From Stictocephala bisonia (Eukaryota; Arthropoda; Insecta; Hemiptera; Membracidae), in NCBI GenBank assembly GCA_035578905.1, contig JAQJVL010002650.1, positions 23,917 through 87,916 on the forward strand: 64,000 bases of DNA, read 5' to 3'. Positions 1-13,065 of this stretch are shown one piece after another (the stretch's first letter is position 1; each line of letters begins with the position of its first letter). The position numbers and the translations under genes were made by a program. A model generated the notes under the pieces. It was given only the letters and a program-made list of their open reading frames with translations, had not been told where the DNA came from and searched no databases.

Positions 1-3000
1 GTGTTTTACTATAGCGTCAGATGTTTTATTATAGCGTCAGGTCAGTCAGGTGTTTCATTACAGCGTTATGTGCTTTACGTAGTGTCAGGTGCTTTACTAT
101 AGTGTCAAGTGTTTTACTATAGCGTCAGATGTTTTATTATAGCGTCAGGTCAGTCAGGTGTTTAATTACAGCGTTATGTGCTTTACGTAGTGTCAGGTGC
201 TTTACTATAGTGTCAAGTGTTTTACTATAGCGTCAGATGTTTTATTATAGCGTCAGGTCAATCAGATGTTTCATTACAGCGTTATGTGCTTTACGTAGTG
301 TCAGGTGCTTCACTATAGTGTCAAGTGTTTTACTATAGCGTCAGATGTTTTACAATAGTGTCAGGTGTTTTACTATAGTGTCAGGTGTTTACTATGACGT
401 CAGGTGTTTTACTAAATGTCAGATGTTTTAGTATGGCGTCAGGTGTTTTACTATAGCGGCAGGTCAGTCAGATGTTTCACTATAGCTTTAGGTCCTACAC
501 TGTTGTGTCAGGTGCTTTATTATTGTGTCAGGTGTTTTACTACAGCGTCAGGTGTTTTATTATAGCGCCATGTGCTTTACTATAATGTCAGGTCAGTCAA
601 GTGTTTTATTATAACATTAGGTGCTTTACTGTAGTGTCAGGTGCATTACTATAGCGTCAGGTGTTTTACTGTAGCGTTAGGTCAGTCATGTTTCATTATA
701 GCATTAAGTGCTTTACTATAGCGTTAGTTGCTTGACTATAGTGTCAGGTGCTTTACTATAGTGTCAGGTGTTTTACTATAGCGTCAGGTGTTTTACTATA
801 GCGCCAGATATTTTATTATAACGTCAGGTCAGTCAAGTGTTTCATTATAGCGTTCGGAACTTTACTGTAGTGTCAGGTGCTTTACTATAGCGTCTGGTGT
901 TTAACTATAGTGTCACGTCAGAGAAGTGTTTCAATATAGCGTTAGGTGATTTACTGTAGTGTCAGATAGTTTATTCCAGCATTAGGTCAGTCAGGTGTTT
1001 CATTATAGCGTCAGGTGTTTTACTATAGCGGCAGGTGTTTTAAAAATGTGTCAGGTGTTATACTATAACGTCAGGTGATTTACTATAGCGTCAGGTGTTT
1101 TACTATTGTTTGAGGTGTTTTCCTATAACGTCAGGTCATATGCTATAACGTCAGGTGATTTAATACAGCGTCAGGTGATTTACTATAGCGTCAGGTGTTT
1201 GACTATAGTGTCAGGTGTTTTACTGTAGCGTCAGGTGTTTAACTATAGCGTCAGGTATTTTACTATAGCGTCAGGTCAGTCAGGTGTTTCAATATACAAT
1301 AGGTGCTTTACTGTAATGTCAGGTGCTTTACTATAGTGTCAGGTGTTTTACTATTGTTTCAGGTGTTTTATTATAGAATCAGATGTTTTACTAAAACGTT
1401 AGGTGCTTTACTTTAGTGTCAGGTATTTTACGATAGTGTCAGAACATTCATTTATTTCATTATAGCGTTATGTGCTTTACTGTAGTGTCAGGAGCTTTAC
1501 TATAGTGTCAGGTGTTTTACTATAGCGTAAGGTCAGTCAGGTGCTTCATTATAGCGCTAGGTGCTTTACTGTAGTGTCAGGTGCTGTACTATAGTGTCAA
1601 GTGTTTTACTATAGCGTCATGTGTTTTACTGTAACGTTAGGTTCTTTACTATAGCGTCAGGTGTTTTACTATGGCGTTAAGTCAGTCAGGTGTTTCATTA
1701 TAGCATTAGGTGCTTTACTGTAGTGTCAGGTGCTTTACTATAATGTCAGGTGCTTTACTATAGTGTCATGTGTTTTACTATAACGTTAGGTGCTTTACTA
1801 TAGTGTCAGGTGTTTTACTATAACGTTAGGTGCTTTACTGTAGTGTCAGGTGCTGTACTATAGTGTCAGGTGCTTTACTATAGCGTCATGTGTTTTACTA
1901 TAACGTTAGGTGCTTTACTATAGTGTCAGGTGTTTTACTATTGTGCAAGGTCAGTCATGTGTTTCACTATAGCGCTAGGTGATTTACTGTAGTGTCAGGT
2001 GTTTTACTAAAGTATCAGGAGTTTACTGTAACGTTAGGTTCTTTACTATAGCTTCAGGTGTTTTACTATAGCGTTAAGTCAGTCAGGTGTTTCAATGTAG
2101 CATTACGTGCTTTACTGTAGTGTCAGGTGCTTTACTATAATGTCAGGTGCTTTACTATAGTGTAATGGGTTTTACTATTGCATCAGGTGTTTTAATATGG
2201 CGTCAGGTGTTTCATTATAGCGTTAGGTGCTTTACTGTAGTGTCAGGTGTTTTAATATAGTGTCAGGTCAGTAATATGTTTCATTATAGCGTTAGGTGCT
2301 TAACTGTAGTGTCAGGTGTTTTAATATAGCGTCTGGTGTTTTACTATAACGTTAGGTGCTTTACTGTACTGTCAGGTGTTTTACTATAGTGTCAGGTCAG
2401 TAATATGTTTCATTATAGCGTTATGTCCCTTACTGTAGTGTAAGGTGTTTTACTATAGCGTCAGATGTTTTACTATAGCGTCAGGTGTTTTACTATAGCG
2501 TTAGGTGTTTTACTTTAGTGTTAGGTGCTTTACTATAGTGTTAGGTATTTTACTATAGCGTTAGGTGTTTTACTTTAGTGTTAGGTGCTTTACTATAGTG
2601 TTAGGTCAGTCAGATGATTTATTATAGCGTTAGGTGCTTTACTTTAGTGTTAGGTGCTTTACTATAGTGTTAGGTGTTTAACTATAGCGTAAGGTGTTTT
2701 ACTATAGCACCAGATGTTTTACTTTAGTGTTAGGTGCTTTACTATAGCGTCAGGTGTTTTACTATAGCGTTAGGTGTTTTACTTTAGTGTTAGGTGCTTT
2801 ACTATAGTGTTAGGTCAGTCAGATGATTTATTATAGCGTTAGGTGCTTTACTTTAGTGTTAGGTGCTTTACTATAGTGTTAGGTGTTTTACTATAGCGTA
2901 AGGTGTTTTACTATAGCGTCAGATGTTTTACTATAGCGTCAGGTGTTTTACTATAGCGTTAGGTGTTTTACTATAGCGTTAGGTCAATCAGGTGTTTCAT

Positions 3001-4698
3001 TATAGCGTTAGGTGCTTTACTGTAGTGTCAAGATCTTTACTATAGTGTCAGGGGTTTTACCATTGCATCAGATGTTTTACTATGGCGTCAGGTGTTTCAT
3101 TATAACGTTAGGTGTTTTACTGTACTGTCAGGTGTTTTACTATAGTGTCAGGTGATTTAATATAGCGTCAGGTCAGTCAAGTGTTTCATTATAGCGTTAG
3201 GTGATTTACTGTAGTGTTAGGTGTTTTACTAAAGTGTCAGGTCTTTTACTAATACGTTGAGTGTTTTACTATAGCGTCAGATGTTTTACGATAGTGTCAG
3301 GTGTTATACTATAACGTCAGGTGTTTAACTATAGGGTAAGGTATTTTTGTATAGCTTCAGGTCTGTCAGATGTTTCTATATACGTTAGTTGCTTTCCTGT
3401 AGTGTCAGGAGATTTACTATTGTGTCAGGTGTTTTACTATTGCGTCAGGTGTTTTACTATGGCGCCAGGTCAGTGAGATGTTTCATTATAACATTAGGTG
3501 CTTTACTGTAGTGTCAGGTACTTAACTGTAGTGTCAGGTGTTTTACTATAGTGACAGGTAAGTCATGTGTTTCATTATAGCGTTATGTGCTTTACTCTAG
3601 TGTCAGGTGCTTTACTATAGTGTCAGTTGTTTTACTATAGCGTCAGATGTTTTACTATAGCGTTAGGTCAGTCAGGTGTTTCATTATAGCGTTATGTGCT
3701 TTACTGTAATGTCAGGTGCTTTACTATAGTGTCAGGTGTTTTACTATAGCGTTTTAGGTGTTGTACTATAGCGTCAGGTGTTTAACTATAGGGTAAGGTA
3801 TTTTTGTATAGCTTCAGGTCTGTCAGATGTTTCTATATACGTTAGTTGCTTTACTGTAGTGTCAGGTGATTTACTATTGTGTCAGGTGTTTTACTATTGC
3901 GTCAGGTGTTTTACTATGTCGCCAGGTCAGTCAGATGTTTCATTATAACGTTAGGTGCTTTACTGTAGTGTCAGGTGTTTTACTGTAGTGACAGGTGAGT
4001 CATGTGTTTCATTATAGCGTTATGTGCTTTACTGTAGTGTCAGGTGCTTTACTATAGTGTCAGTTGTTTTACTATAGCGTCATATGTTTTACTATAGCGT
4101 TAGGTCATTCAGGTGTTTCATTATAGCGTTATGTGCTTTGCTGTAATGTCAGGTGCTTTACTATAGCGTCAGTTGTTTTATTATAGTGTGAGGTGTTTTA
4201 CTATAGCGTCAGGCCAGTCAAGTGTTTCATTACAGCGTTCGGAACTTTACTGTAGAGTCAGGTGCTTTACTATAGCGTCAGGTGTTTCACTATAGCGTCT
4301 GGTGTTTTACTATAGTGTCAGGTGTTTTAATATAGCGTCATGTAAGTCTAGTGTTTCATTATAGCATTATGTGTATTACTGTAGTGTCACGTGTTTTACT
4401 AAAGTGACGGTGTTTTACTATAACATTAATTGTAAAAAAATATAGCGTCAGATGTTTTATTACAGCATTAGGTCAGTCAGGTGTTTTATTATAGTATCAG
4501 GTGTTTTACAATAGCGGCAGGTGTTTTACGATAGTGCCAGGTGTTATACTATAACTTCAGGTGTTTTACTATAGCGTCAGGTGTTTTACTATGGCATCAG
4601 GTTTTACTATAGCGTCAAGTGTTTCATTATAGCGTTAGGTGCTTTACTGTAATGTCAAGTGCTTTACTATAGTGTCAGGTGTTTTACTATAGTGTCAG
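1..4698. repeat. 20-bp satellite, degenerate half with higher-order structure
   Basis: Tandem array of a ~20-bp monomer close to CAGGTGTTTTACTATAGCGT with many substitutions and small indels. The array continues past the left edge of the window. An extra octamer (GGTCAGTC) interrupts the monomer phase at intervals. Near the left edge it recurs at positions 41, 149 and 257, an exact 108-bp spacing (five monomers plus 8 bp), so the array is partly organised in a higher-order unit. Monomer variants (TTTCATTATAGCG, GCTTTACTGTAGTG) keep a fixed order within that unit. No coding potential. Confidence 0.95.
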
Positions 4699-4708
4699 GT
4701 TTCACCCA

Positions 4709-4788
4709 TGCTGGTAGATATGACTTGTATCAAGAGTACAACTGCTGGTAGATATGACTTGTATCACGAGTACAACTGCTGGCAGATA
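4709..4788. repeat. 34-bp direct repeat, about 2.3 copies
   Basis: The unit starting TGCTGGTAGATATGACTTGT at 4709 recurs at 4743 and partly at 4777 (34-bp period, one A/C difference). It marks the left border of the block that interrupts the satellite. The short open frame across it is a by-product of the repeat. Confidence 0.8.
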
Positions 4789-4918
4789 TCGAGATCTCAC
4801 GATATCACGACGTTTGATATTTTCTTATACAAAATAAATCCAAGATGGCTTTCTACTCTAGCCCCCCTGAATAGAGTTTGTCTGGAGAGAAATTGAATTA
4901 AAAATGCTTTAGCCCATT

Positions 4919-5260
4919 CATACACGCCCAGTGGTAATGACCCACCCACCCATCCATACACGTCCAGTGGTAATACAAAACAGGTTTCTTCCCATCACAA
5001 CAATAAATTTAAGCCAACAGTGGTGTTGACCCACCCGCCCGCCCATACACGTACAGTGGTAGTACAATACTAATCTACGTTTAGAGGTGGGCGAGTGGGT
5101 CAATACCGCTGTACGTGTATGGGTGGGCGGGTGGGTCTATACCGCTGTACGTGTTTGGATGGGCGGGTGGGTCTATACCGCTGTACGTGTTTGGGTGGGC
5201 GGGTGGGTCAATAGTACTTAACGTTTAGAGGTGGGTGAGTAGGTCAATACCATTTTACAA
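4919..5260. repeat. 36-bp minisatellite in inverted arrangement
   Basis: The left part (about 4919-5066) reads with the core CACGTACAGTGGTA and CCCACCCGCCC. The right part (about 5085-5260) carries the reverse complement (GGGTGGGCGGGTGGGTC, CTGTACGTGTATGGG). Period is 36 bp (for example core copies at 4923 and 4959). The arms could fold into an imperfect hairpin with a centre near 5075. Related arrays occur at 36.96-37.26, 53.69-54.42 and 54.66-54.75 kb. The block splits the 20-bp satellite. Confidence 0.85.
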
Positions 5261-5473
5261 TAGGGTTAATCGTTTTTGTATGAATTATCATGCACGTGTC
5301 ACAAATTATTTGAAGGACCAGAGTTAAAGGACTTATCTAGAGTTCAAAACCGAACCTAACAACAACTCTGCACAAGACATCATTATGAAGATACAAATGA
5401 AACTGAAAGGAAAGTGATGAAAACGCAAGTACAAAAGAGTTGTTAATTAAAAATTAAAATTGAAATCACGTAC
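5261..5473. other. Unique AT-rich spacer inside the satellite
   Basis: Non-repetitive sequence between the inverted minisatellite and the right half of the 20-bp satellite. No gene or element recognised. Confidence 0.6.
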
Positions 5474-8400
5474 CAGGTGTGTCAGGTGTTTTACTAAAAC
5501 GTTAGGTGCTTTACTGTAGTGTCAGGTGTTTTACTATAACGTCAGGTGTTTTACTATTACGTCAGGTGTTTTACTATGGCTTCAGGTCAGTCAAGTTTTT
5601 CATTATAGCATTAGGTGCTTTACTGTAGTGTCAGGTGCCTAAATATTGCATTAAGTGTTTTAATATAGCGTCAGGTCAGTCAAGTGTTTCATTATAGCGT
5701 TAGGTGATTTACTGTTGTGTCAGGTGCTTTCCTATAGCATGAGGTATTTTACTATAACATTAGGTGTTTTACTATAGCGTCAGGTTTTTCAATAGAGCGT
5801 CAGGTGTTTTACTATAGCGTTATGTGTTTTACTAAAACGTTAGGTGCTTTTCTATAGCGTCAGGCTTTTACTATAGCGCCAAGCGGTTTACTATAGCGTC
5901 AGGTATTTTACTTTAAGGTCAGGTTTTTTAACTATAGCATCAAGTGTTTTACCATAGCGTTAGGTGTTTTATTATAACGTCAGGTGTTTTACTATAGCGC
6001 CAAGCGGTTTACTATAGCGTCAAGTATTTTACTTTAAGGTCAGGTGTTTTACTATAGCTTCAAGTGTTTTACCATAGCGTTAGGTGTTTTATTATAACGT
6101 CAGGTGTTTTATTATAACGTCAGGTGTTTTATTATAACGTCAGGTGTTTTATTATAACGTCAGGTGTTTTATTATAACGTCAGGTGTTTTATTATAACGT
6201 CAGGTGTTTTATTATAACATCAGGTGATTTATTATAACGTCAGGTGTTTCATTATAACGTCAAGTGTTTTATTATAACGTCAGGTGTTTTACTATAGCGC
6301 CAAGCGGTTTACTATAGCGTCAAGTATTTTACTTTAAGGTCAGGTGTTTTACTATAGCATCAAGTGTTTTACCATAGCGTTAGGTGTTTTATTATAACGT
6401 CAGGTGTTTTACTATAGCGCCAAGCGGTTTACTATAGCGTCAAGTATTTTACTTTAAGGTCAGGTGTTTTACTATAGCATCAAGTGTTTTACCATAGCGT
6501 TAGGTGTTTTATTATAACGTCAGGTGTTTTATTATAACGTCAGGTGTTTTATTATAACGTCAGGTGTTTTACTATAACGTAAGGTGTTTTACTATAACGT
6601 CAGATGTTTTACAATAACGTTAGGATTTTTACTATAACGTCAGGTGTTTTACTATAACGTCAGATGTTTTACTATAACGTCAGATGTTTTACAATAACGT
6701 TAGGAATTTTACTATAACGTCAGGTGTTTTACTATAACGTAAGGTGTTTTACTATAACGTCAGATGTTTTACAATAACGTTAGGATTTTTACTATAACAT
6801 CAGGCGTTTTACTATAACGTCAGATGTTTTACTATAACGTCAGATGTTTTACAATAACGTTAGGATTTTTACTATAACGTCAGGTGTTTTACTATAACGT
6901 AAGGTGTTTTACTATAACGTCAGATGTTTTACAATAACGTTAGGATTTTTACTATAACGTCAGGTGTTTTACTATACCGTCAGATGTTTTACTATAACGT
7001 CAGATGTTTTACAATAACGTTAGGAATTTTACTATAACGTCAGGTGTTTTACTATAACGTAAGGTGTTTTACTATAACGTCAGATGTTTTACAATAACGT
7101 TAGGATTTTTACTATAACGTCAGGTGTTTTACTATAACGTCAGGTGTTTTACTATAACGTCAGATGTTTTACAATAACGTTAGGATTTTTACTATAACGT
7201 CAGGTGTTTTACTATAACGTAAGGTGTTTTAGTATGTCGTCAGGTGTTTTACTATAACGTCAGGTGTTTTACTATAACGTCAGGTGTTTTACTATAACGT
7301 CAGATGTTTTACTATAACGTCAGGTGTTTTACTATAACGTCAGGTGTTTTACTATAACGTAAGGTGTTTTAGTATGTCGTCAGGTTTTTTACTATAACGT
7401 CACGTGTTTTACTATAACGTCAGGTAATTTACTATGGCATCAGGTGTTTTACTATGGCGTCAGGTGTTTTACTATGGCGTCAGGTATTTTACTATGGCGT
7501 CAGGTATTTTACTATAACGTCAGGTGTTTTACTATAATGTCAGGTGTTTTACTATGGCATCAGGTGTTTTATTATGGCGTCAGGTATTTTACTATGGCGT
7601 CAGGTGTTTTACTATAACGTCAGGTGTTTTACTATGGCGTCAGGTGTTTTACTATGGCGTCAGGTATTTTACTATGGCGTCAGGTGTTTTACTATAACGT
7701 CAGGTGTTTTACTATAACGTCAGGTGTTTTACTATGGCGTCAGGTATTTTACTATAACGTCAGGTGTTTTACTATAATGTCAGGTGTTTTATTATAACGT
7801 CAGATGCTTTACTATAACGTCAGGTGTCTTACCAAAAGTCATGTGTTTTAGTATGTCGTCAGGTGTTTTACTATAACGTCAGGTGTTTTACTATGGCGTC
7901 AGGTGTTTTACTATAATGTCAGGTGTTTTACTATAATGTCAGGTGTTTTACTATAACGTCAGATGTTTTACTATAACGTCAGATGTTTTACTATAACGTC
8001 AGATGTTTTACAATAACGTTAGGATTTTTACTATAACGTCAGGTGTTTTACTATAACGTCAGGTGTTTTACTATAATGTCAGATGTTTTACTATAATGTC
8101 AGGTGTTTTACTATAATGTCAGGTGTTTTACTATAACGTCAGGTGTTTTACTATAATGTCAGATGTTTTACTATAATGTCAGGTGTTTTACTATAACGTC
8201 AGGTGTTTTACTATAACGTCAGGTGTTTTACTATAATGTCAGGTGTTTTGCTATAATGTCAGCTGTTTTATTATAATGTCAGGTGTTTTACTATAACGTC
8301 AGGTGTTTTACTATAATGTCAGGTGTTTTACTATAACGTCAGGTGTTTTACTATAATGTCAGATGTTTTACTATAATGTCAGGTGTTTTACTATAACGTC

Positions 8401-10140
8401 AGGTGTTTTACTATAACGTCAGGTGTTTTACTATAATGTCAGGTGTTTTGCTATAATGTCAGCTGTTTTATTATAATGTCAGGTGTTTTACTATAACGTC
8501 AGGTGTTTTACTATAATGTCAGGTGTTTTACTATAACGTCAGGTGTTTTATTATAATGTCAGGTGTTTTACTATAACGTCAGGTGTTTTACTATAACGTC
8601 AGGTGTTTTACTATAACGTGAGGTGTTTTACTATAACGTCAGGTGTTTTACTATAACGTCAGGTGTTTTACTATAACGTCAGGTGTTTACTATAATGTCA
8701 GATGTTTTACAATAACGTTAGGTGTTTTACTATAACGTCAGGTGTTTTACTATAATGTCAGGTGTTTTACTATAATGTCAGGTGTTTTACAATAACGTTA
8801 GTTGTTTTACTATAACGTCAGGTGTTTTACTATAACTTCAGGTGTTTTACTATAACGTCAGGTGTTTTACAATAACGTCAGGTGTTTTACTATAACGTCA
8901 GGTGTTTTACTATAACGTCAGGTGTTTTACTATAATGTCAGGTGTTTTACTATAATGTCAGGTGTTTTACTATAACGTCAGGTGTTTTACTATAACGTCA
9001 GATGTTTTACTATAACGTCATATGTTTTACAATAACGTTAGGATTTTTACTATAACGTCAGGTGTTTTACTATAATGTCAGGTGTTTTACTATAACGTCA
9101 GGTGTTTTACTATAACGTCAGGTGTTTTACTATAATGTCAGGTGTTTTACTATAATGTCAGGTGTTTTACTATAATGTCAGGTGTTTTACTATAACGTCA
9201 GATGTTTTACTATAACGTCAGATGTTTTACTATAACGTCAGATGTTTTACAATAACGTTAGGATTTTTACTATAACGTCAGGTGTTTTACTATAACGTCA
9301 GATGTTTTACTATAATGTCAGATGTTTTACAATAACGTTAGGATTTTTACTATAATGTCAGGTGTTTTACTATAATGTCAGGTGTTTTACTATAACGTCA
9401 GATGTTTTACTATAACGTCAGATGTTTTAATATAACGTCAGATGTTTTACAATAACGTTAGGATTTTTACTATAACGTCAGGTGTTTTACTATAATGTCA
9501 GGTGTTGTACTATAATGTCAGATGTTTTACTATAACGTCAGTTGTTTTACTATAACGTCAGATGTTTTACAATAACGTTAGGATTTTTACTTTAACGTCA
9601 GGTGTTTTACTATAATGCCAGGTGTTTTACTATAATGTCAGGTGTTTTACTATAATGTCAGGTGTTTTACTATAACGTCAGATGTTTTACTATAACGTCA
9701 GATGTTTTACTATAACGTCAGATGTTTTACAATAACGTTAGGATTTTTACTATAACGTCAGGTGTTTTACTATATCGTCAGATGTTTTACTATAACGTCA
9801 GATGTTTTACAATAACGTTAGGATTTTTACTATAACGTCAGGTGTTTTACTATAACGTAAGGTGTTTTACTATAACGTCAGATGTTTTACAATAACGTTA
9901 GGATTTTTACTATAACGTCATTTGTTTTACTATAATGTCAGATGTTTTACTATAACGTCAGATGTTTTACAATAACGTTAGGGTTTTTACTAAAAGTCTG
10001 ATGTTTTAGTATGTCGTCAGGTATTTTACAATAACGTTAGGTTTTTTATTATATAGTCAGGTGGCTTATTATAACGTCACGTGTTATACTATAACGTCAG
10101 GTGTTTTACTATAACATATTATAGCGTCAGGTGTTGTATT
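5474..10140. repeat. 20-bp satellite, homogeneous half
   Basis: Tandem array with consensus CAGGTGTTTTACTATAACGT. From about 6000 to 7830 the 20-bp phase is unbroken. Single-base phase slips occur near 7830, 8690 and 9990. The first and third coincide with a distinctive variant containing AAAAGTC followed by AGTATGTCGTCAGG. Local higher-order patterns exist: the monomer TTAGGATTTTTACTATAACG recurs mostly every 80 bp between 6.6 and 7.2 kb. Variants such as CTATGGCGT cluster at 7.4-7.75 kb, consistent with local amplification. Each monomer carries ACGTCA, a CRE half-site; I infer no function from that. Confidence 0.97.
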
Positions 10141-11335
10141 ATAGTGTTAAGTAGCTTAGATTTCAACACAGCTAACTAGGAGGCGTCATTGGTCATTATC
10201 GCTACCCTCAGTAAATAGTAATAAATAATTAGTTCTATAAAGAAAAAAATTAATTAAATGCCGACTTTTACCTGCCACACCTCAACCTTGTCGGAAAATA
10301 GCTACACCCTACGTGTAGAGTGTTACAAGCTTAGGCAGAGGTTTTACGCCCTCAAATTATTAAAACTAGTTGTGGTTTACACCGGAGTGATCATCAGAAT
10401 AGGGAGAAAATACCATTGAAATACCGAAAGTCCGTATGCGATTCGTTCGGCAGACTGGTTACCACTGTCCAGTTAAACTATGCCACACAGGATATTAAAT
10501 TATTTAAGATATTATTGGTTCGAAAATATATGAATTACTTTAGGGGACTAAAGAAAATACTATGTTTCTTACAATACTGGATGCATATCAATGTAAAATA
10601 ATTTTCCCTACAAATGGACTAAGTCTGGATGGTTCCAAGTACGAATTTCCGTCGGAAAACTAATCAGAGAGGGCACAATCAGTGAAGTGATTACAGATCT
10701 CATAGGGGAATGTCAGGTTTCACTAAACATGTACAGAGGCAACAAATCTATTCACTCGAGCCAATTAAATATATTTGTTAGATAAAAGCAATTAATTGTT
10801 GATTTAATTAGTACAGTACTAACATTTTAATACTAACCTTTTTTATACTTTATCTATTAAAGGTTAAATATGAAAAAGTAATTGATTTTTACTCTAACAT
10901 ACTTTTATTTAAGTCAGCTATACAAAGTTTATAATATGGTAATAAATTAATCTTGGGTGAGAAAATGCTAAAAAAATGTTTGGACATGTTAGTAAGAAAA
11001 CATTATTTTTTTTTTTAAAGTTACGAATTACAAGAAAAATATTCATCTTTTTCTGTTTACATACTGTATGTGATTATAAAAGTAACTAACCATTTTTCCA
11101 AACTTAAGAAATTGGATCGTACTTCCTCACTAATGTTCTATGTTCTGTACAATCTCGTTGTTTTCACTGTGATAGTAAGGGTCAAAAATCACTAAGAATC
11201 GCTATTTGAAGCCATTACAGTTTATTTATCACGAGTTATAAAATAATTAATGTTTTTTCCTGTGATGAATTACGTAACTGACCACGGGTTTTCATCATTA
11301 AGCCAATAACCAACGTCAGCACAGAAGACCGAAAG
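10141..11335. other. Unique AT-rich sequence, nothing recognised
   Basis: Lies between two tandem arrays. A 61-codon open frame at 10416-10601 has no recognisable motif and is of chance length. No element ends, RNA genes or conserved exons seen. Confidence 0.6.
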
Positions 11336-13065
11336 TAAGTGGCCTTACCATGTAATGAGTTCATGTCTTATCTCCATCCACTGGATCGGCAACTACAGAC
11401 CTCTCCCCACAACCTCACAATAAAGGGAGGCTGTAACACAGTAATAGTTGGCCTTGCCACGTGATGGGTTCATGTCTTATCCATTATATCGGCAACTACA
11501 GACCTCTCCCCACAACCTCACAATAAAGGGAGGCTGTAACACAGTAATAGTTGGCCTTGCCACGTGATGGGTTCATGTCTTATCCATTATATCGGCAACT
11601 AGAGTCCTCTCCCCACAACCTCACAATAGAGGGAGGCTGTAACACAGAGTAATAAGTGCCCTTGCCATGTAATGGGTTCATGTCTTATCCATTATATCGG
11701 CAACTACAGACCTCTCCCCATAACCTCACAATAGAGGGAGGCTGTAACACAGAGTAATAAGTGCCCTTGCCATGTAATGGGTTCATGTCTTATCCATTAT
11801 ATCGGCAACTAGAGTCCTCTCCCCACAACCTCACAATAGAGGGAGGCTGTAACACAGAGTAATAAGTGTCCTTGCCATGTAATGGGTTCATGTCTTATCC
11901 ATTATATCGGCAACTACAGACCTCTCCCCACAACCTCACAATCCATTATTCATACACATATAAAACTACAATCCATAAAACTAACACAGAGTAATAAGTG
12001 CCCTTGCCATGTAATGGGTTCATGTCTTATCCATTATATCGGCAACTACAGACCTCTCCCCACAACCTCACAATAGAGGGAGACTGTAACACAGAGTAAT
12101 AAGTGCCCTTGCCATGTAATGGGTTCATGTCTTATCCATTATATCGGCAACTACAGACCTCTCAACCCCACAACCTCACAACAGAGGGAGGCTGTAACAC
12201 AGAGTAATAAGTGCCCTTGCCATGTAATGGGTTCATGTCTTATCCATTATATCGGCAACTAGAGACCTCTCCCCACAACCTCACAATAGAGGGAGGCTGT
12301 AACACAGTAATAGTTGGCCTTGCTACGTGATGGGTTCATGTCGTATTTCCATCCACAGCATCGGCAACTAGATACCTCTTCCCAAAACCTCACAATAGAG
12401 TTAGGCTGTAACAAAGAATAATAATTGGCCTTGCCATGTGATGGGTTCATGTCTTATCTCCATCCACAGTATCGGCAACAAAAGACCTCTCCCTACAACC
12501 TCACAATAGAGGGTGGTTGTAACACAAAGTAATATGTGGCATTGCGTTTATGTCTTATCTCTATTCATTTTATGAGATCTCTTCCTCACAATAGAGGCAG
12601 GCTGTATCTCAGAGTAATAAGTAGCCTTGCCATATAATGCGTTTATGTCTTATCTCCATCCACTTTATGATTTCTCTTCCTCGCAATAGAGGCAGGCTGT
12701 ATCTCAGAGTAATAAGTAGCCTTGCCTTGTGATGCGTACATGTCTTATCTCCATCCACTTTATGATTTCTCTTCCTCACAATAGAGGCAGGCTGTATCTC
12801 AGAGTAATAAGTAGCCTTGCCTTGTGATGCGTACATGTCTTATCTCCATCCACTTTACGATTTCTCTCCCTCACAATAGAGGCAGTCTGTATCGCAGAGT
12901 AATAAGTAGCCTTGCCCTGTGATGCGTACATGTCTTATCTCCATCCACTTTATGGTTTCTCTTTCTCACAATAGAGGCAGGCTGTATCTCCGAGTAATAA
13001 ATAGCCTTGCCCAGTGATGCGTTCATGTCTTATCACCATCGACAGTATAAAACCTTTCCCAACTC
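11336..13065. repeat. Tandem array with ~95-107-bp unit, about 16 copies
   Basis: Units contain CCTTGCCATGTAATGGGTTC, TCTTATCCATTATATCGGCA and CACAACCTCACAATAGAGGG. Anchor spacings measured: 103, 105 and, toward the right end, ~95 bp. Copies at 11.4-12.3 kb are nearly identical. Copies from 12.5 to 13.06 kb form a divergent subfamily (TCCACTTTATGATTTCTCTT). One copy near 11.95 kb carries a local insertion/deletion. Open frames in both directions are repeat by-products. Confidence 0.95.

Noticed and set aside
1..10140. CRISPR-like array
   Set aside because: The units are contiguous without unique spacers, and the surroundings are eukaryotic; this is satellite DNA.
11882..12836. Small open frames repeating MGSCLIHYIGNYRPLPTTSQ-like or similar text
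   Set aside because: They follow the ~100-bp tandem units and carry no domain.
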